A stretch of DNA of 48,500 nt. It comes from Clostridiaceae bacterium DTU079. GTDB taxonomy: Bacteria > Bacillota > Clostridia > Acetivibrionales > Acetivibrionaceae. The stretch covers positions 1 to 48,500 of the forward strand of contig LFSC01000022.1 in NCBI GenBank assembly GCA_001512505.1. The letters run 5' to 3'. Below, one piece after another: positions 25,251 to 33,680 of this stretch. The notes below the pieces were generated by a model. It made no database searches, had not been told where the DNA came from, and saw only the letters and a list, made by a program, of their open reading frames with translations. The translations under genes and the position numbers were made by a program. Position 1 is the stretch's first letter. The number at the start of each line of letters is the position of its first letter.

Positions 25251-26012
25251 CTAGCCAACGAAATTTTTTGTAAAGCTCACTCTATGTATCGGACAAATAC
25301 CGTATTTCTTTATAGCTTCTATATGTTCTTTTGTACCATATCCTTTGTGTTTCGAAAAACCGTACTGGGGGTACTCCGAATCCATTTTTTCAATAAACCT
25401 GTCCCTGGTCACCTTTGCAATAACCGATGCAGCGGCAATCGATACGCTCTTTGCATCCCCTTTAACTATTGAAATTTGAGGTATTTTTACTTCCGAAAGT
25501 TTTACCGCATCGGTCAAAAGAATGTCCGGATTTATAATCAGTTTTTCTACAGCTTGCTTCATAGCCACTTTTGTAGCATTTAGGATATTTATTTCATCTA
25601 TTACTTTCTCATCCACTATTCCGACCCCGACACTCAATGCGTTTTTCATAATGATGTCATAGAGCTTGTCCCTTTTTTGGGGAGTCAGCTTTTTAGAGTC
25701 GTTGAGCCCTTCTATAAAAGAACCCCTTCTTAAAATAACCGCGGCAGAAACCACAGGACCTGCCAGGGGGCCTCTTCCTGCTTCGTCAATGCCTGCGATT
25801 ATTTCATAACCCTTTTCATATGCCTCATCCTCATAGGAGCACATGGCGCGGTACCGGTTAAGCTCTTCTTGCTGCTTTTCCTTTTTTTTCTCGTACTTTT
25901 CAATAATTGAATTGATTTTATCGCCGTACTCCTCTTTATATAAATTGAGCCTTTCTATCGCTTCATCGATGCTAAGCTCCTTTATGGCTTGCTCAATTTG
26001 TTTCAGTGTCAT
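25251..26012 (-). CDS. rnhB: ribonuclease HII
   Basis: Cleaves RNA of RNA-DNA hybrids and removes single ribonucleotides from DNA. The 253 residues hold EIIAGIDEAGRGPLAGPVVSAAVI (first acidic pair), LNDSKKLTPQKR, DILLTDAVKLSEVKIP and KVTRDRFIEKMDSEYPQYGFSKHKGYGTKEH, the usual RNase HII set; the 60-residue helical N-terminal extension is common in Firmicutes. I chose ATG at 26012, six bases after GGAG; an alternative at 26024 has its GGAGG too far away. It overlaps rbgA by 20 bases in the same transcript. Confidence 0.94.
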   Translation of the reverse strand: MTLKQIEQAIKELSIDEAIERLNLYKEEYGDKINSIIEKYEKKKEKQQEELNRYRAMCSYEDEAYEKGYEIIAGIDEAGRGPLAGPVVSAAVILRRGSFIEGLNDSKKLTPQKRDKLYDIIMKNALSVGVGIVDEKVIDEINILNATKVAMKQAVEKLIINPDILLTDAVKLSEVKIPQISIVKGDAKSVSIAAASVIAKVTRDRFIEKMDSEYPQYGFSKHKGYGTKEHIEAIKKYGICPIHRVSFTKNFVG

Positions 26013-26886
26013 CTTCTTCTCCATCTCTATAAATGTCCTCCCCCGGTTTTTCAAGTGTTATCCTGCCGATTTTACCGCCCCGAAGCTCATCTAGAACAAT
26101 GGAAGATATTCTGGTCAGATCGACTTGTCCTCCCGATACCAGACAGCCTCTTTTCCTTCCCGCTTCCTCCAAAAGCTCATAACCTTTTTTCCCTTCTAAT
26201 GTATCCAGCTTGTATCTTTCTTTTATATTTTGAGGGTATTTCTCGGAAAGGATTTGTAAAAGGGCTGAAGCCAGCTCCTGGATGTCGAGAATATCATCCT
26301 TTATGGCTCCTGTTATTGCAAGATTCAACCCAACCCTTTTATCATCAAATTTAGGCCATAGAATTCCCGGGGTATCAAGGAGCTGTATCTCGTTATTTAC
26401 ATTTATCCACTGCTTGCCCCGTGTAACACCCGGCCTGTCCCCGGTAACGGCAATGCTCTTTCCGGCAAGCCGGTTTATAAGAGATGACTTGCCGACATTG
26501 GGGATACCGACAATCATGGTCCTAATCGGTCTGAAAATCCTGCCCTTCTGCCGGTCTCTCTCAATCTTGTCCTTCATAAGCTCCTGCATTTTTCTCTTGA
26601 GTTCCTTTACTCCGGTACCCTTTAAGGAGTCTATAAAAATATTGGCATAACCCTGTGAGTTATACCAACTGCTCCACTCCTTTGAGATTTTCTCATCTGC
26701 CAAATCCGATTTGTTTAGGGCAACCACCCTGGGTTTGTTCTGTAGAATTCTGTCGATCTCAGGATTCTTGCTGCTATATGGAATTCTTGCATCCAAAAGC
26801 TCTATTACCACATCAACCAATTTAAGATTTTCCGTTAAAATTCTCCTGGTCTTGGCCATATGACCGGGAAACCATTGTATATTCAT
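25993..26886 (-). CDS. rbgA: ribosome biogenesis GTPase RbgA (YlqF)
   Basis: A circularly permuted GTPase needed for late assembly of the large ribosomal subunit. The motif order shows the permutation: G4 (VALNKSDLADE, near residue 60) comes before G1 (MIVGIPNVGKSSLINRLAGK, near residue 127) and G3 (LLDTPGILWPKFDD, near residue 170). The C-terminal helical domain ends GRKRGCLVSGGQVDLTRISSIVLDELRGGKIGRITLE. I chose ATG at 26886, five bases after GGAGG. The lepB gene ends 25 bases upstream, so they are co-transcribed, with rnhB following. Confidence 0.94.
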   Translation of the reverse strand: MNIQWFPGHMAKTRRILTENLKLVDVVIELLDARIPYSSKNPEIDRILQNKPRVVALNKSDLADEKISKEWSSWYNSQGYANIFIDSLKGTGVKELKRKMQELMKDKIERDRQKGRIFRPIRTMIVGIPNVGKSSLINRLAGKSIAVTGDRPGVTRGKQWINVNNEIQLLDTPGILWPKFDDKRVGLNLAITGAIKDDILDIQELASALLQILSEKYPQNIKERYKLDTLEGKKGYELLEEAGRKRGCLVSGGQVDLTRISSIVLDELRGGKIGRITLEKPGEDIYRDGEEDDTETN

Positions 26887-26911
26887 TTTTTCCTCCAAAT
26901 CTAATTTTGTA

Positions 26912-27583
26912 TTAATCGTAGATGCTTCCGATTTCGTCAAAGGGCTTTATTCTAAAGACAGCCTTGCCCTTTATTTGACTTAATTTAATAAAACCTATTT
27001 GTCTGCTGTCCTTGCTGTATTCTCTGTTATCACCCATAACAAAGACACAGTCCTCGGGTACAATCCTCGGAAGGTCAAAGGATTGCTCATAGGTCATACC
27101 TTTAATATATGGCTCAACCTGCTTTTCCCCGTTTATATACAGGTAGCCGTCAATAATATCAATCTCATCTCCAGGCAATCCCACTATCCTCTTTATGTAA
27201 TTTACTTCGCCTTGGCTTGGAAGAAGATTGGTCAGTGCACGGAAATTTTTTGCAAAACTCAGGTAATCCCAATTTCCTTCAGCAATCTGGATTATTACAA
27301 TGTCTCCTCTTTTCGGCTCATTGAACTTATACTGCAGTTTGTTCACGAACAAAACCTGTTCGTCCATAAGGGTGTTTTCCATTGACTTTCCGTCAACAAC
27401 CACCCATTCAAATACATATGATCTTAATATCAGAGCTACAAACATAGCCGTAATTATTAACGAGAGCCATTTAACAGCTTCTTTAAAGTAATTGGGTTTT
27501 ACAGCCTTCACATCGGCAACAATCGATTTCTCCAGCTCTTCAAACCTGTCATTCTCATTATAAGACCCATTCTTATATTCCAT
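26912..27583 (-). CDS. lepB: signal peptidase I
   Basis: A 223-residue membrane-bound serine/lysine protease that cuts signal peptides of exported proteins. A cytoplasmic charged N-terminus is followed by one membrane helix (VKWLSLIITAMFVALILRSYVF, about residues 38-60). The catalytic Ser is in VVDGKSMENTLMDEQ and the Lys is in VNYIKRIVGLPGDEID. The end has CVFVMGDNREYSKDSRQIGFI, the box E of the family. The upstream gap (27584-27736) holds TATAAT preceded by TGG on the minus strand, a weak promoter. It probably leads the lepB to radC string. Confidence 0.94.
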   Translation of the reverse strand: MEYKNGSYNENDRFEELEKSIVADVKAVKPNYFKEAVKWLSLIITAMFVALILRSYVFEWVVVDGKSMENTLMDEQVLFVNKLQYKFNEPKRGDIVIIQIAEGNWDYLSFAKNFRALTNLLPSQGEVNYIKRIVGLPGDEIDIIDGYLYINGEKQVEPYIKGMTYEQSFDLPRIVPEDCVFVMGDNREYSKDSRQIGFIKLSQIKGKAVFRIKPFDEIGSIYD

Positions 27584-27736
27584 AACCTACAACCCTTAGC
27601 TTTATTCTACACTGTACTTGCGACAGTTTCTAATTATAAATATTTCTCTTTTATATAAGTAATTATACCACTATTTTTTCATTTAGAAAAGAAATAACAA
27701 TTTATGAAAGACAGGAGTTCATAAAAGAAAAATTAT

Positions 27737-27766
27737 AAAAAACAAAGGGGCTTATATGCCCCCTTT
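27737..27766 (-). terminator. Rho-independent terminator after rplS
   Basis: On the minus strand, AAAGGGGGC, a short ATATAA loop, GCCCCTTT, then G and six T. It lies directly after the rplS stop codon. Confidence 0.9.
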
Positions 27767-27775
27767 GCTTTGGAT

Positions 27776-28117
27776 TTACAGTTTAGTTTCAACTTTTGCA
27801 GCTTTACCAACCCTGTTACGCAGGTAATAAAGCTTAGCTCTTCTAATTTTACCTCTTCTTACGATGTCAATATGGTCAATCTTTGGAGAATGAAGGGGAA
27901 GAACCCTCTCTACTCCGACACCATAGGAAATCCTTCTTACGGTAACTGTTTCCTTAACACCGGAACCCTGCATACCGATTATATATCCCTCAAAAACCTG
28001 AAGTCTTTCCCTGTTGCCCTCTTTTACTTTTAGATGTACTTTTACATGGTCTCCAATTTGCAAGTTAGGCAAATCTTTTCTTAATTGTTCTTGCTCAATT
28101 GCTTTAATAATATCCAT
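27776..28117 (-). CDS. rplS: 50S ribosomal protein L19
   Basis: A 113-residue L19, located at the interface of the 30S and 50S ribosomal subunits. The family pattern is complete: [40 protein letters not shown], VIxRxGxGVxxTxTVRRIS as [31 protein letters not shown], and ending [15 protein letters not shown] chose ATG at 28117, six bases after AGGAGG; the longer frame has no binding site. It has its own promoter and a leader hairpin, and a strong terminator directly after. Confidence 0.96.
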   Translation of the reverse strand: MDIIKAIEQEQLRKDLPNLQIGDHVKVHLKVKEGNRERLQVFEGYIIGMQGSGVKETVTVRRISYGVGVERVLPLHSPKIDHIDIVRRGKIRRAKLYYLRNRVGKAAKVETKL

Positions 28118-28143
28118 TTCCATCCTCCTATATCCTAGACGTT

Positions 28144-28179
28144 CTTGTATAAAACAGCGGACCGCCCGTATTCCACAAG
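28144..28179 (-). ncRNA. rplS leader hairpin, possible L19 autoregulatory leader
   Basis: The short 5' leader of rplS can fold: CTTGT pairs with ACAAG around a GC-rich core (GGGCGGTCCGC). The place and size suit the L19 leader structure reported for Firmicutes, where L19 protein is thought to control its own mRNA. I could not check it against a covariance model. Confidence 0.45.
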
Positions 28180-28184
28180 CCAAA

Positions 28185-28213
28185 ATTATACCATATACCG
28201 ACCAAGTTGTAAA
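28185..28213 (-). promoter_or_regulatory. rplS promoter, sigma-A type
   Basis: On the minus strand, TTTACA, 17 bases, TATAAT, with a TGG before the -10. It is about 70 bases upstream of the rplS start. Confidence 0.8.
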
Positions 28214-28291
28214 TCCCTTTTTTCCATTTTGTTTTCTTCTATATAAAAGCGCCGGACTTTTTAACTTAAGCTCTTTATATATTTTTCTTTA

Positions 28292-29029
28292 CTACTCACT
28301 CCTTTCCAGCGCTTCTCTAAGCAGCTCCTTATCCTCCTTACCGAGGTCCAGCTTTTCGAGCAAATCCGGTCTTTTAAGGTAAGTTCTCTTTAGGGATTGC
28401 TGCCTTCTCCACCGAGTTATGTTGGCATGATGTCCGGACATTAGCACATCTGGAACTTTTTTACCTTTATATTCATAAGGCCTTGTATATTGGGGATATT
28501 CCAACAGCCCATCATAGTGGGATTCCTGCGAATATGACTCCTCGCCGGACAAAACACCGGGTATGAGTCTGCTGACTGCATCAATGAGCACCATTGCCGG
28601 AAGTTCACCCCCGGTAAGCACATAATCCCCTATGGATATCTCCTCATCCACTATTTCTTCAATTATCCTCTCATCAATTCCCTCATAATGACCGCAGAGT
28701 AAAACCAAATGCTTTTCCTTGGAAAGCTCCTTTACAATTTCCTGGTTAAGCACCCGCCCCTGAGGACTCAAATAAATCAGTTTAGGTTTATACGAAAGGT
28801 TTTTTACAATGGAATCGAAAGCATCACAAACCGGCTGTGCCATCATAACCATTCCGCCACCGCCGCCATAGGGATAGTCGTCCACTTTCCTGTGCTTATT
28901 ATCCGAAAAATCCCGTATATTAATTGCATTAATCTCTATGATATTGTTCTCTCTTGCCCTGCCAATGATGCTTTCACCCAAGACGGCATCAAAAAGCTCG
29001 GGAAAGAGCGTCAAAACATCAAATCTCAT
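28292..29029 (-). CDS. trmD: tRNA (guanine-N1)-methyltransferase
   Basis: Methylates guanine 37 in tRNAs with SAM, keeping the reading frame. The 245 residues start [25 protein letters not shown] and contain the deep trefoil knot motifs [26 protein letters not shown] and [29 protein letters not shown], and the YPQYTRP...[22 protein letters not shown] end, all typical. I chose the ATG at 29029, which overlaps the end of rimM by 11 bases. It is the second gene of the rimM-trmD pair. Confidence 0.96.
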   Translation of the reverse strand: MRFDVLTLFPELFDAVLGESIIGRARENNIIEINAINIRDFSDNKHRKVDDYPYGGGGGMVMMAQPVCDAFDSIVKNLSYKPKLIYLSPQGRVLNQEIVKELSKEKHLVLLCGHYEGIDERIIEEIVDEEISIGDYVLTGGELPAMVLIDAVSRLIPGVLSGEESYSQESHYDGLLEYPQYTRPYEYKGKKVPDVLMSGHHANITRWRRQQSLKRTYLKRPDLLEKLDLGKEDKELLREALERSE

Positions 29030-29543
29030 CGTCAATCAGTCCTTGAGGCAAAATAACCTCCATTTTGTTTTCTTCAAAACACACTTTCTTCACAACAGAT
29101 TTTAATGCAGGAATGAGAATTTCCCTCGAATTATCCCCTTTCACCACATACACATCATTGCTTCCGGTCTGCAGCACCTCTTTTAAAAATCCTAGGCTTT
29201 TTCCTTCCTCATCAAACACTTCCATACCAATCAAATCGCAAATAAAAAAGGTGTCCTTAGGAAGCTTGACAGCATCCTTTCTGTCAACAATCAAAAATTG
29301 TTCTTTATATTTTTCTGCCGTATTTAAATCATCAATGTCTTTTACCTTCATTATTACGAAGTTTTTGTGATACCTAACCCTCACCACGTCGTATTTTTTC
29401 ATTTCATCGCTTATTTTAGGAGAAATATAGACCCATTTAAGCTTATCAAACCTTTTAGGGTCATCGGTAAGGGGCATTATTTTAAGCTCCCCTGCTATTC
29501 CATGGGTATTAATGATTTTTCCCACTTCAAGATATTGAATCAT
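29019..29543 (-). CDS. rimM: 16S rRNA processing protein RimM
   Basis: Helps the 30S subunit mature around the 16S head. A 174-residue protein with an N-terminal RimM barrel ([31 protein letters not shown]) and a C-terminal PRC-barrel ([35 protein letters not shown]...[23 protein letters not shown]). It ends [12 protein letters not shown] strong-looking promoter and a perfect 12-bp hairpin lie in its 5' leader (29595-29683). It overlaps trmD. Confidence 0.95.
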   Translation of the reverse strand: MIQYLEVGKIINTHGIAGELKIMPLTDDPKRFDKLKWVYISPKISDEMKKYDVVRVRYHKNFVIMKVKDIDDLNTAEKYKEQFLIVDRKDAVKLPKDTFFICDLIGMEVFDEEGKSLGFLKEVLQTGSNDVYVVKGDNSREILIPALKSVVKKVCFEENKMEVILPQGLIDDEI

Positions 29544-29594
29544 CTATAAACTACACCACCATAAAAACTTAAATATGCTTTAACAAAGTTATGT

Positions 29595-29626
29595 CCAACT
29601 TAATTGAAAAATATCAATTAAGTTGG
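29595..29626 (-). repeat. 12-bp perfect inverted repeat in the rimM leader
   Basis: CCAACTTAATTG at 29595-29606 and CAATTAAGTTGG at 29615-29626, with an eight-base A/T loop. It is 52 bases upstream of the rimM start and downstream of its promoter. It has no T-run on either side that would make it an ordinary terminator. Confidence 0.7.
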
Positions 29627-29653
29627 GTTACCATAATTTTCACTATACCTCTC

Positions 29654-29683
29654 AATATACATATAGTGGTGTTTAAATGTCAA
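29654..29683 (-). promoter_or_regulatory. rimM promoter candidate
   Basis: On the minus strand, TTGACA (29678-29683), 18 bases, TATATT (29654-29659). It makes rimM-trmD a separate transcription unit from rpsP-khpA. Confidence 0.55.
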
Positions 29684-29741
29684 GAGCTTTTTTGAAGATA
29701 ATATCTCTGGTTTATAATCTTCATAGTAATCTTTTTATTAA

Positions 29742-30278
29742 TTAAACAGTCAATTCATTTTCATTCTTAATATCAATGGCCTGCTTAAATATATTGCCGA
29801 CTATGATAAAAAAGCATCCTAAAACAAAATAGATTAGTAAATATGTTATTTGCGAACCCGTCCCTGGGATTAACTCAGTCAATAACATGTAAACTCTAAT
29901 TTTAATATCAATGTGATTTTGTGTGAATACATAAATTCTATTAACAACTACGTAAATAAGATATAATGCGTCAAATGTCAACATTGAAAATGCCATAATA
30001 TTAAATCTTTTAACATTTTCAAAAGTAAAGGGCTTTTTATTCTGTACCGATTTAATTACTTTTTTAAGTTGATAAATTACAACGAATATCGATACTGAAG
30101 AACCAATTGTATACAGAAGGTAACCTAAGAAGGACAACACCTTGGACGAACCTTCAATAAAAAAAGTAATAGTTATAAAAACAGTACTTATAATAACACC
30201 TACTACAAAAAAATACATAACTACACTGACTATAGTACTCAATACAAATAAATAATTTGATTTCGTAAACATTTTCAC
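29742..30278 (-). CDS. DUF2975 family membrane protein
   Basis: A 178-residue protein with four hydrophobic helices: FVLSTIVSVVMYFFVVGVIISTVFITITFF, FLGYLLYTIGSSVSIFVVIYQLKKVI, FNIMAFSMLTFDALYLIYVVVNRIYVF and ITYLLIYFVLGCFFIIVGNIFKQAI. The central ...IKSVQNKKPFTFENVKRFN loop and the last FIIVGNIFKQAIDIKNENELTV are typical of DUF2975 proteins. These are usually followed by a small Cro/XRE-type regulator gene, which is missing here. It breaks the usual khpA-rimM order. The start is GTG after AAAGG; function is unknown. Confidence 0.82.
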   Translation of the reverse strand: MKMFTKSNYLFVLSTIVSVVMYFFVVGVIISTVFITITFFIEGSSKVLSFLGYLLYTIGSSVSIFVVIYQLKKVIKSVQNKKPFTFENVKRFNIMAFSMLTFDALYLIYVVVNRIYVFTQNHIDIKIRVYMLLTELIPGTGSQITYLLIYFVLGCFFIIVGNIFKQAIDIKNENELTV

Positions 30279-30314
30279 TTATCCTTTCTCCTTTTGGTAA
30301 ATTTTTATAATATA

Positions 30315-30342
30315 ATTATACCAAATACTTATCGAATTCCAA
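30315..30342 (-). promoter_or_regulatory. promoter candidate for the DUF2975 gene
   Basis: On the minus strand, TTGGAA, 16 bases, TATAAT, with TGG before the -10. Confidence 0.5.
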
Positions 30343-30552
30343 TATATATTTTATGTTTATTAATATATTTTTCTTGATTAACAATATTCTCACATATTCT
30401 TTCGAAGCAGTAAAATATGCTTAAAAGTATTTGATTTTGCCCACTTTTTGGCTATTTTCCTCCGTAAAATTATATTTAAAGCAAAATCTCTGTATGCATT
30501 GAGCCCCCAGAGCTTTTCGGTCATTTCACTTCGTGAAATCCCACTTATAATA

Positions 30553-30584
30553 AAAAGCCCAAGGAGATATGTCCCTGAGCTTTT
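30553..30584 (-). terminator. terminator after khpA
   Basis: On the minus strand, AAAGCTCAGGGA, ATATC-type loop, TCCTTGGGCTTT, then further T's. The stem has two mismatches. It ends the ylxM-ffh-rpsP-khpA transcript. Confidence 0.8.
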
Positions 30585-30610
30585 ACCCTACTTTTACAAT
30601 ATGGAATTCT

Positions 30611-30841
30611 TTACTGCAGTATTTCAACTGATACTCTTTTATTATCCTTCACTGCAGCCGCTTTTACAACTGTCCTAATTGCCTTTGCAATTCTACCCTG
30701 TTTGCCAATTACCTTTCCCATATCGTCTTTGGATACAGTTAATTCAAGAATAACTGACTTTTCACCTTCAACCTCATTTACATGAACATCTTCAGGATAA
30801 TCCACCAATGCTTTGGCAATTGTTTCGAGAAGTTCTTTCAT
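30611..30841 (-). CDS. khpA: KH-domain RNA-binding protein KhpA (YlqC)
   Basis: A 76-residue protein made of one KH domain. The GxxG loop is in VIGKQGRIAKAIRTVVKAAA, after VILELTVSKDDMGK. Such proteins bind RNA and, with KhpB, affect cell elongation and division in other Firmicutes; only the fold is seen here. It follows rpsP by 68 bases, as in related genomes, and a terminator follows it. Confidence 0.94.
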   Translation of the reverse strand: MKELLETIAKALVDYPEDVHVNEVEGEKSVILELTVSKDDMGKVIGKQGRIAKAIRTVVKAAAVKDNKRVSVEILQ

Positions 30842-30909
30842 TATATTTTTACCTCCCGTATTTCTACCTATGTTGTTATTACGCCTAAATAAGGCACGTT
30901 ACTTTTGAA

Positions 30910-31155
30910 TTAAGAAATTGCACCGGTCTTCTTCAATAAAGATCTTACAGTGTCTGTCGGCTGTGCTCCATTCTTAAGCCACTTTTGAGCTTTTTCTGTA
31001 TCGATTTTTATCTCGCTGGGATTTGTAAGAGGATTATAAGTACCAATCTCCTCAATAAATCTACCGTCACGAGGATATCTAGAATCAGCTACAACAACTC
31101 TATAAAATGGTTTCTTTTTTGCACCCATTCTTTTAAGTCTTATCTTAACTGCCAC
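30910..31155 (-). CDS. rpsP: 30S ribosomal protein S16
   Basis: An 81-residue S16, needed for 30S assembly. The start [41 protein letters not shown] is near-invariant in the family, and [20 protein letters not shown]-like text ([20 protein letters not shown]) closes it. I chose GTG at 31155 after AGGAGGTGAT, an excellent site; the longer reading is not supported. It lies 33 bases after ffh in the same transcript, with khpA following. Confidence 0.95.
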   Translation of the reverse strand: MAVKIRLKRMGAKKKPFYRVVVADSRYPRDGRFIEEIGTYNPLTNPSEIKIDTEKAQKWLKNGAQPTDTVRSLLKKTGAIS

Positions 31156-31188
31156 TTTTATCACCTCCTGCCATAAGCTAATCATTTA

Positions 31189-32535
31189 TTAAAACGGCAA
31201 TCTCAGCTTTTTTAACCCTTTCTTGCCGCGTTTACCCATATCAGTCATCATTTTCATCATCTTTTTCATCTCTTCAAAATCCTTCAAAAGCCTGTTTACT
31301 TCCTGAACGGTAGTACCGCTGCCTGCTGCAATTCTCTTTCTCCGGCTGCCGTTTATAATTGAAGGATCGTTTCTTTCCTGCTTTGTCATGGATTTAATAA
31401 TAGCTTCAATACGAGCCATCTTCTTTTCATTATCATCCATATCCAAATCCTTAAGGGCATTGGCATTAAATCCGGGAATCATACTCAATATCTGGCTTAA
31501 AGGTCCCATCTTCTTTAACTGCTGCATTTGATCAAGAAAATCGTCCAACGTGAATTGCTGGGTTCTCATTTTCTTTTCCAGTTCCAATGCCTTTTTCTCG
31601 TCAAAAGCTTCCTGAGCTTTCTCAATGAGGCTTAACACATCGCCCATTCCCAGTATTCTTGATGCCATTCTGTCCGGGAAGAAGGGCTCGAGATCGCTCA
31701 GTTTTTCACCCATACCGGCAAATTTAATGGGTTTTCCGGTAACGGCTTTTACCGAAAGAGCCGAACCTCCTCTGGTATCTCCGTCAAGCTTTGTGAGAAT
31801 TATACCGTCAACACCCAACTTTTCGTTAAAGCTTTCCGCAACGTTTACTGCATCCTGACCGGTCATGGAATCCACAACGAGTAAAATCTCATGGGGTTTT
31901 ACCGCTGCTTTTATGTTTTGAAGCTCTTCCATGAGTTCCTCATTAATATGGAGACGGCCTGCCGTATCGATTATAACAATATCATACTGCATAGATTTTG
32001 CATGTTCTACAGCTGCTTTAGATATATCAACGGGATTTGTCTTATCTCCCATTGAGAACACCTCAATGCCGAGCTGCCCTCCCACCACTTGAAGCTGCTT
32101 TATAGCAGCCGGTCTGTATACGTCACAGGCAACCAGCAGAGGTTTCTTTCCCTGTTTTCTTAATAAATTGGCCAATTTTCCTGATGTTGTAGTCTTACCT
32201 GAACCCTGAAGACCAACCATCATATACACAGTAGGTGGCTTTGAAGCAAAGGTAAGCTTGCTGTTGCTTGAGCCCATAAGCTCGATGAGCTCTTCATGCA
32301 CAATTTTAATTATCTGCTGCCCCGGTGTGAGGCTTTCCAAAACATCTTGCCCTACAGCTCTTTCAGATACCTTGGAAATAAAGTCTTTAACCACTTTAAA
32401 GTTAACGTCCGCCTCTAAAAGTGCAAGCTTTATTTCCCGCATCATTTCTTTAACGTCTTTTTCAGTTACTCTTCCTTTGCCTCTAAGCTTCTTCATCGCT
32501 TCCTGAAGCTTATTGGATAATCCTTCAAATATCAT
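31189..32535 (-). CDS. ffh: signal recognition particle protein Ffh
   Basis: Binds signal sequences and SRP RNA and delivers ribosomes to the FtsY receptor. The 448 residues have an N-terminal helix bundle, the GTPase G domain (MVGLQGSGKTTTSGKLA near residue 105, DVYRPAAIKQL, VIIDTAGRLHINEELM, LTKLDGDTRGG), and a Met-rich M domain (QFTLDDFLDQMQQLKKMGPL..., SRRKRIAAGSGTTVQEVNRLLKDFEEMKKMMKMMTDMGK). The ATG at 32535 follows GAGGTG. It is followed by rpsP and preceded by ylxM, the usual order. Confidence 0.97.
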   Translation of the reverse strand: MIFEGLSNKLQEAMKKLRGKGRVTEKDVKEMMREIKLALLEADVNFKVVKDFISKVSERAVGQDVLESLTPGQQIIKIVHEELIELMGSSNSKLTFASKPPTVYMMVGLQGSGKTTTSGKLANLLRKQGKKPLLVACDVYRPAAIKQLQVVGGQLGIEVFSMGDKTNPVDISKAAVEHAKSMQYDIVIIDTAGRLHINEELMEELQNIKAAVKPHEILLVVDSMTGQDAVNVAESFNEKLGVDGIILTKLDGDTRGGSALSVKAVTGKPIKFAGMGEKLSDLEPFFPDRMASRILGMGDVLSLIEKAQEAFDEKKALELEKKMRTQQFTLDDFLDQMQQLKKMGPLSQILSMIPGFNANALKDLDMDDNEKKMARIEAIIKSMTKQERNDPSIINGSRRKRIAAGSGTTVQEVNRLLKDFEEMKKMMKMMTDMGKRGKKGLKKLRLPF

Positions 32536-32645
32536 TCTCAAGACACCTCAGATCTATATAAGGATATCGAATATCAATCGATTGTTTATAGAGCTTACGT
32601 AATATTAAAAAACCTCAGATCCATTCAAAGGTGATTATAGGGTAC

Positions 32646-32999
32646 TCAGCCTTCTATTATCTGTATTATTCCTTCCTCAATCCTCTTTAAGGTTATTATA
32701 TCTTCTTCACATATACCGCTTTTGTTCAAACTTCTTATGCTATTTAATATTTCCTGTGCTTTGTTCTTTTGCTTTACAAACTTTTCCACCAGTCCGAGCT
32801 TTTCTTCCATACGGTTTAACACCGCTTTGCCTTTCTTCAAACTGTCATATACACCCTGTCGGCTTATATTCAACTGCTCTGCAATTTCCCCCAACGTATA
32901 ATCGTTGTTATAATGCAAATCCATTATCTCATACTGTCTTTCAGTGAGCAGTTGTCCGTAAAAGTCCAGTAAAAGCGTATCTTCATAAACCTTATCCAT
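32646..32999 (-). CDS. ylxM: YlxM family SRP-associated HTH protein
   Basis: A 117-residue protein with a sigma-70-region-4-like HTH: LLTERQYEIMDLHYNNDYTLGEIAEQLNISRQGVYDSLKKGKAVLNRMEEKLGLVEKF. Members are encoded next to ffh and stimulate or accompany SRP function in streptococci; here only the HTH fold and position are seen. I chose ATG at 32999 with AGGTGAG upstream; the long form adds 14 residues without a site. It has its own promoter (33041-33069) and a leader hairpin, heading the ylxM-ffh-rpsP-khpA unit. Confidence 0.92.
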   Translation of the reverse strand: MDKVYEDTLLLDFYGQLLTERQYEIMDLHYNNDYTLGEIAEQLNISRQGVYDSLKKGKAVLNRMEEKLGLVEKFVKQKNKAQEILNSIRSLNKSGICEEDIITLKRIEEGIIQIIEG

Positions 33000-33040
33000 A
33001 ATATTATACTCACCTGTAAAGCAAAAATACTTTACACCCA

Positions 33041-33069
33041 ATTTTAAGGCATAATTTAATATTAGTCAA
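33041..33069 (-). promoter_or_regulatory. promoter of ylxM-ffh-rpsP-khpA
   Basis: On the minus strand, TTGACT (33064-33069), 17 bases, TAAAAT (33041-33046). A small hairpin follows in the leader (TGTAAAG / CTTTACA, 33015-33036). Confidence 0.75.
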
Positions 33070-33260
33070 GTTATTTTGAAAAATATTTTTAAAATTGATA
33101 CAATAAATTAGTAAATTAAGTATCGATAGTACATGGAGTCGTCCTTCTTTTATTTTATATCATACTCGTGGCGTTAATTCCAATCTGTCTTTAAAAAGCA
33201 AAGAATGACAGGTTTTATATCCTTATCCGTGCTACTATAAGATTAAAGGAGATGAGTGCT

Positions 33261-33680
33261 TTGGAATGGCTGAACAGAATGAGGGACGCAATTGATTATA
33301 TCGAAAACAATATCGAAACGGAATTGGATCCGGAGGAAATAGCCAAGGTAGCATGTTGCTCAACCTTTCACTTTCAGAGAATGTTTTTAATGCTAACCGG
33401 TGTGACACTTAAAGATTATATTAGAAAACGAAGACTCACCTTGGCAGCCCAGGAGATAGCCGTATCCGACACAAAAGTTATCGATCTGGCCCTAAAATAC
33501 GGTTATGACTCACCGGAGTCGTTTTCCAAAGCATTTCGTAGAACCCATGGGTGTACACCTTCTGCTGCACGCAAACCCGGTGTAAAGCTCAAGGCGTTCC
33601 CACGCATTTCCTTCCAACTATATTTAAGTGGAAAGAAAAGAATTCAAGATTATTGGAAAGGCATTGACAGTGACAACTAA
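33261..33680 (+). CDS. AraC-type regulator, N-terminal HTH part of a split gene
   Basis: The 139 residues contain a complete AraC/XylS-type DNA-binding domain: MRDAIDYIENNIETELDPEEIAKVACCSTFHFQRMFLMLTGVTLKDYIRKRRLTLAA and the second HTH SDTKVIDLALKYGYDSPESFSKAFRRTHGCTPSAARK. It ends abnormally after FPRISFQLYLSG in a different frame from the effector domain that normally follows. I chose TTG (EWLNRMRDAIDY) after AAAGGAG; an ATG only touching that site also exists. It is probably the front half of a gene with a frameshift or deletion near 33620-33630. Confidence 0.8.
   Translation: MEWLNRMRDAIDYIENNIETELDPEEIAKVACCSTFHFQRMFLMLTGVTLKDYIRKRRLTLAAQEIAVSDTKVIDLALKYGYDSPESFSKAFRRTHGCTPSAARKPGVKLKAFPRISFQLYLSGKKRIQDYWKGIDSDN

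Larger units (their letters stand above)
30279..30610. other. intergenic region between the DUF2975 gene and khpA
   Basis: No gene was seen. It contains the DUF2975 promoter (30315-30342), a small palindrome (ATTTCAC-TTC-GTGAAAT, 30523-30539) and the khpA terminator (30553-30584). Confidence 0.6.

Noticed and set aside
30440-30545. Palindrome ATTTCAC-TTC-GTGAAAT as a regulator site
   Set aside because: Seven bases with a three-base loop is common in AT-rich intergenic DNA, and it is not placed at any promoter.
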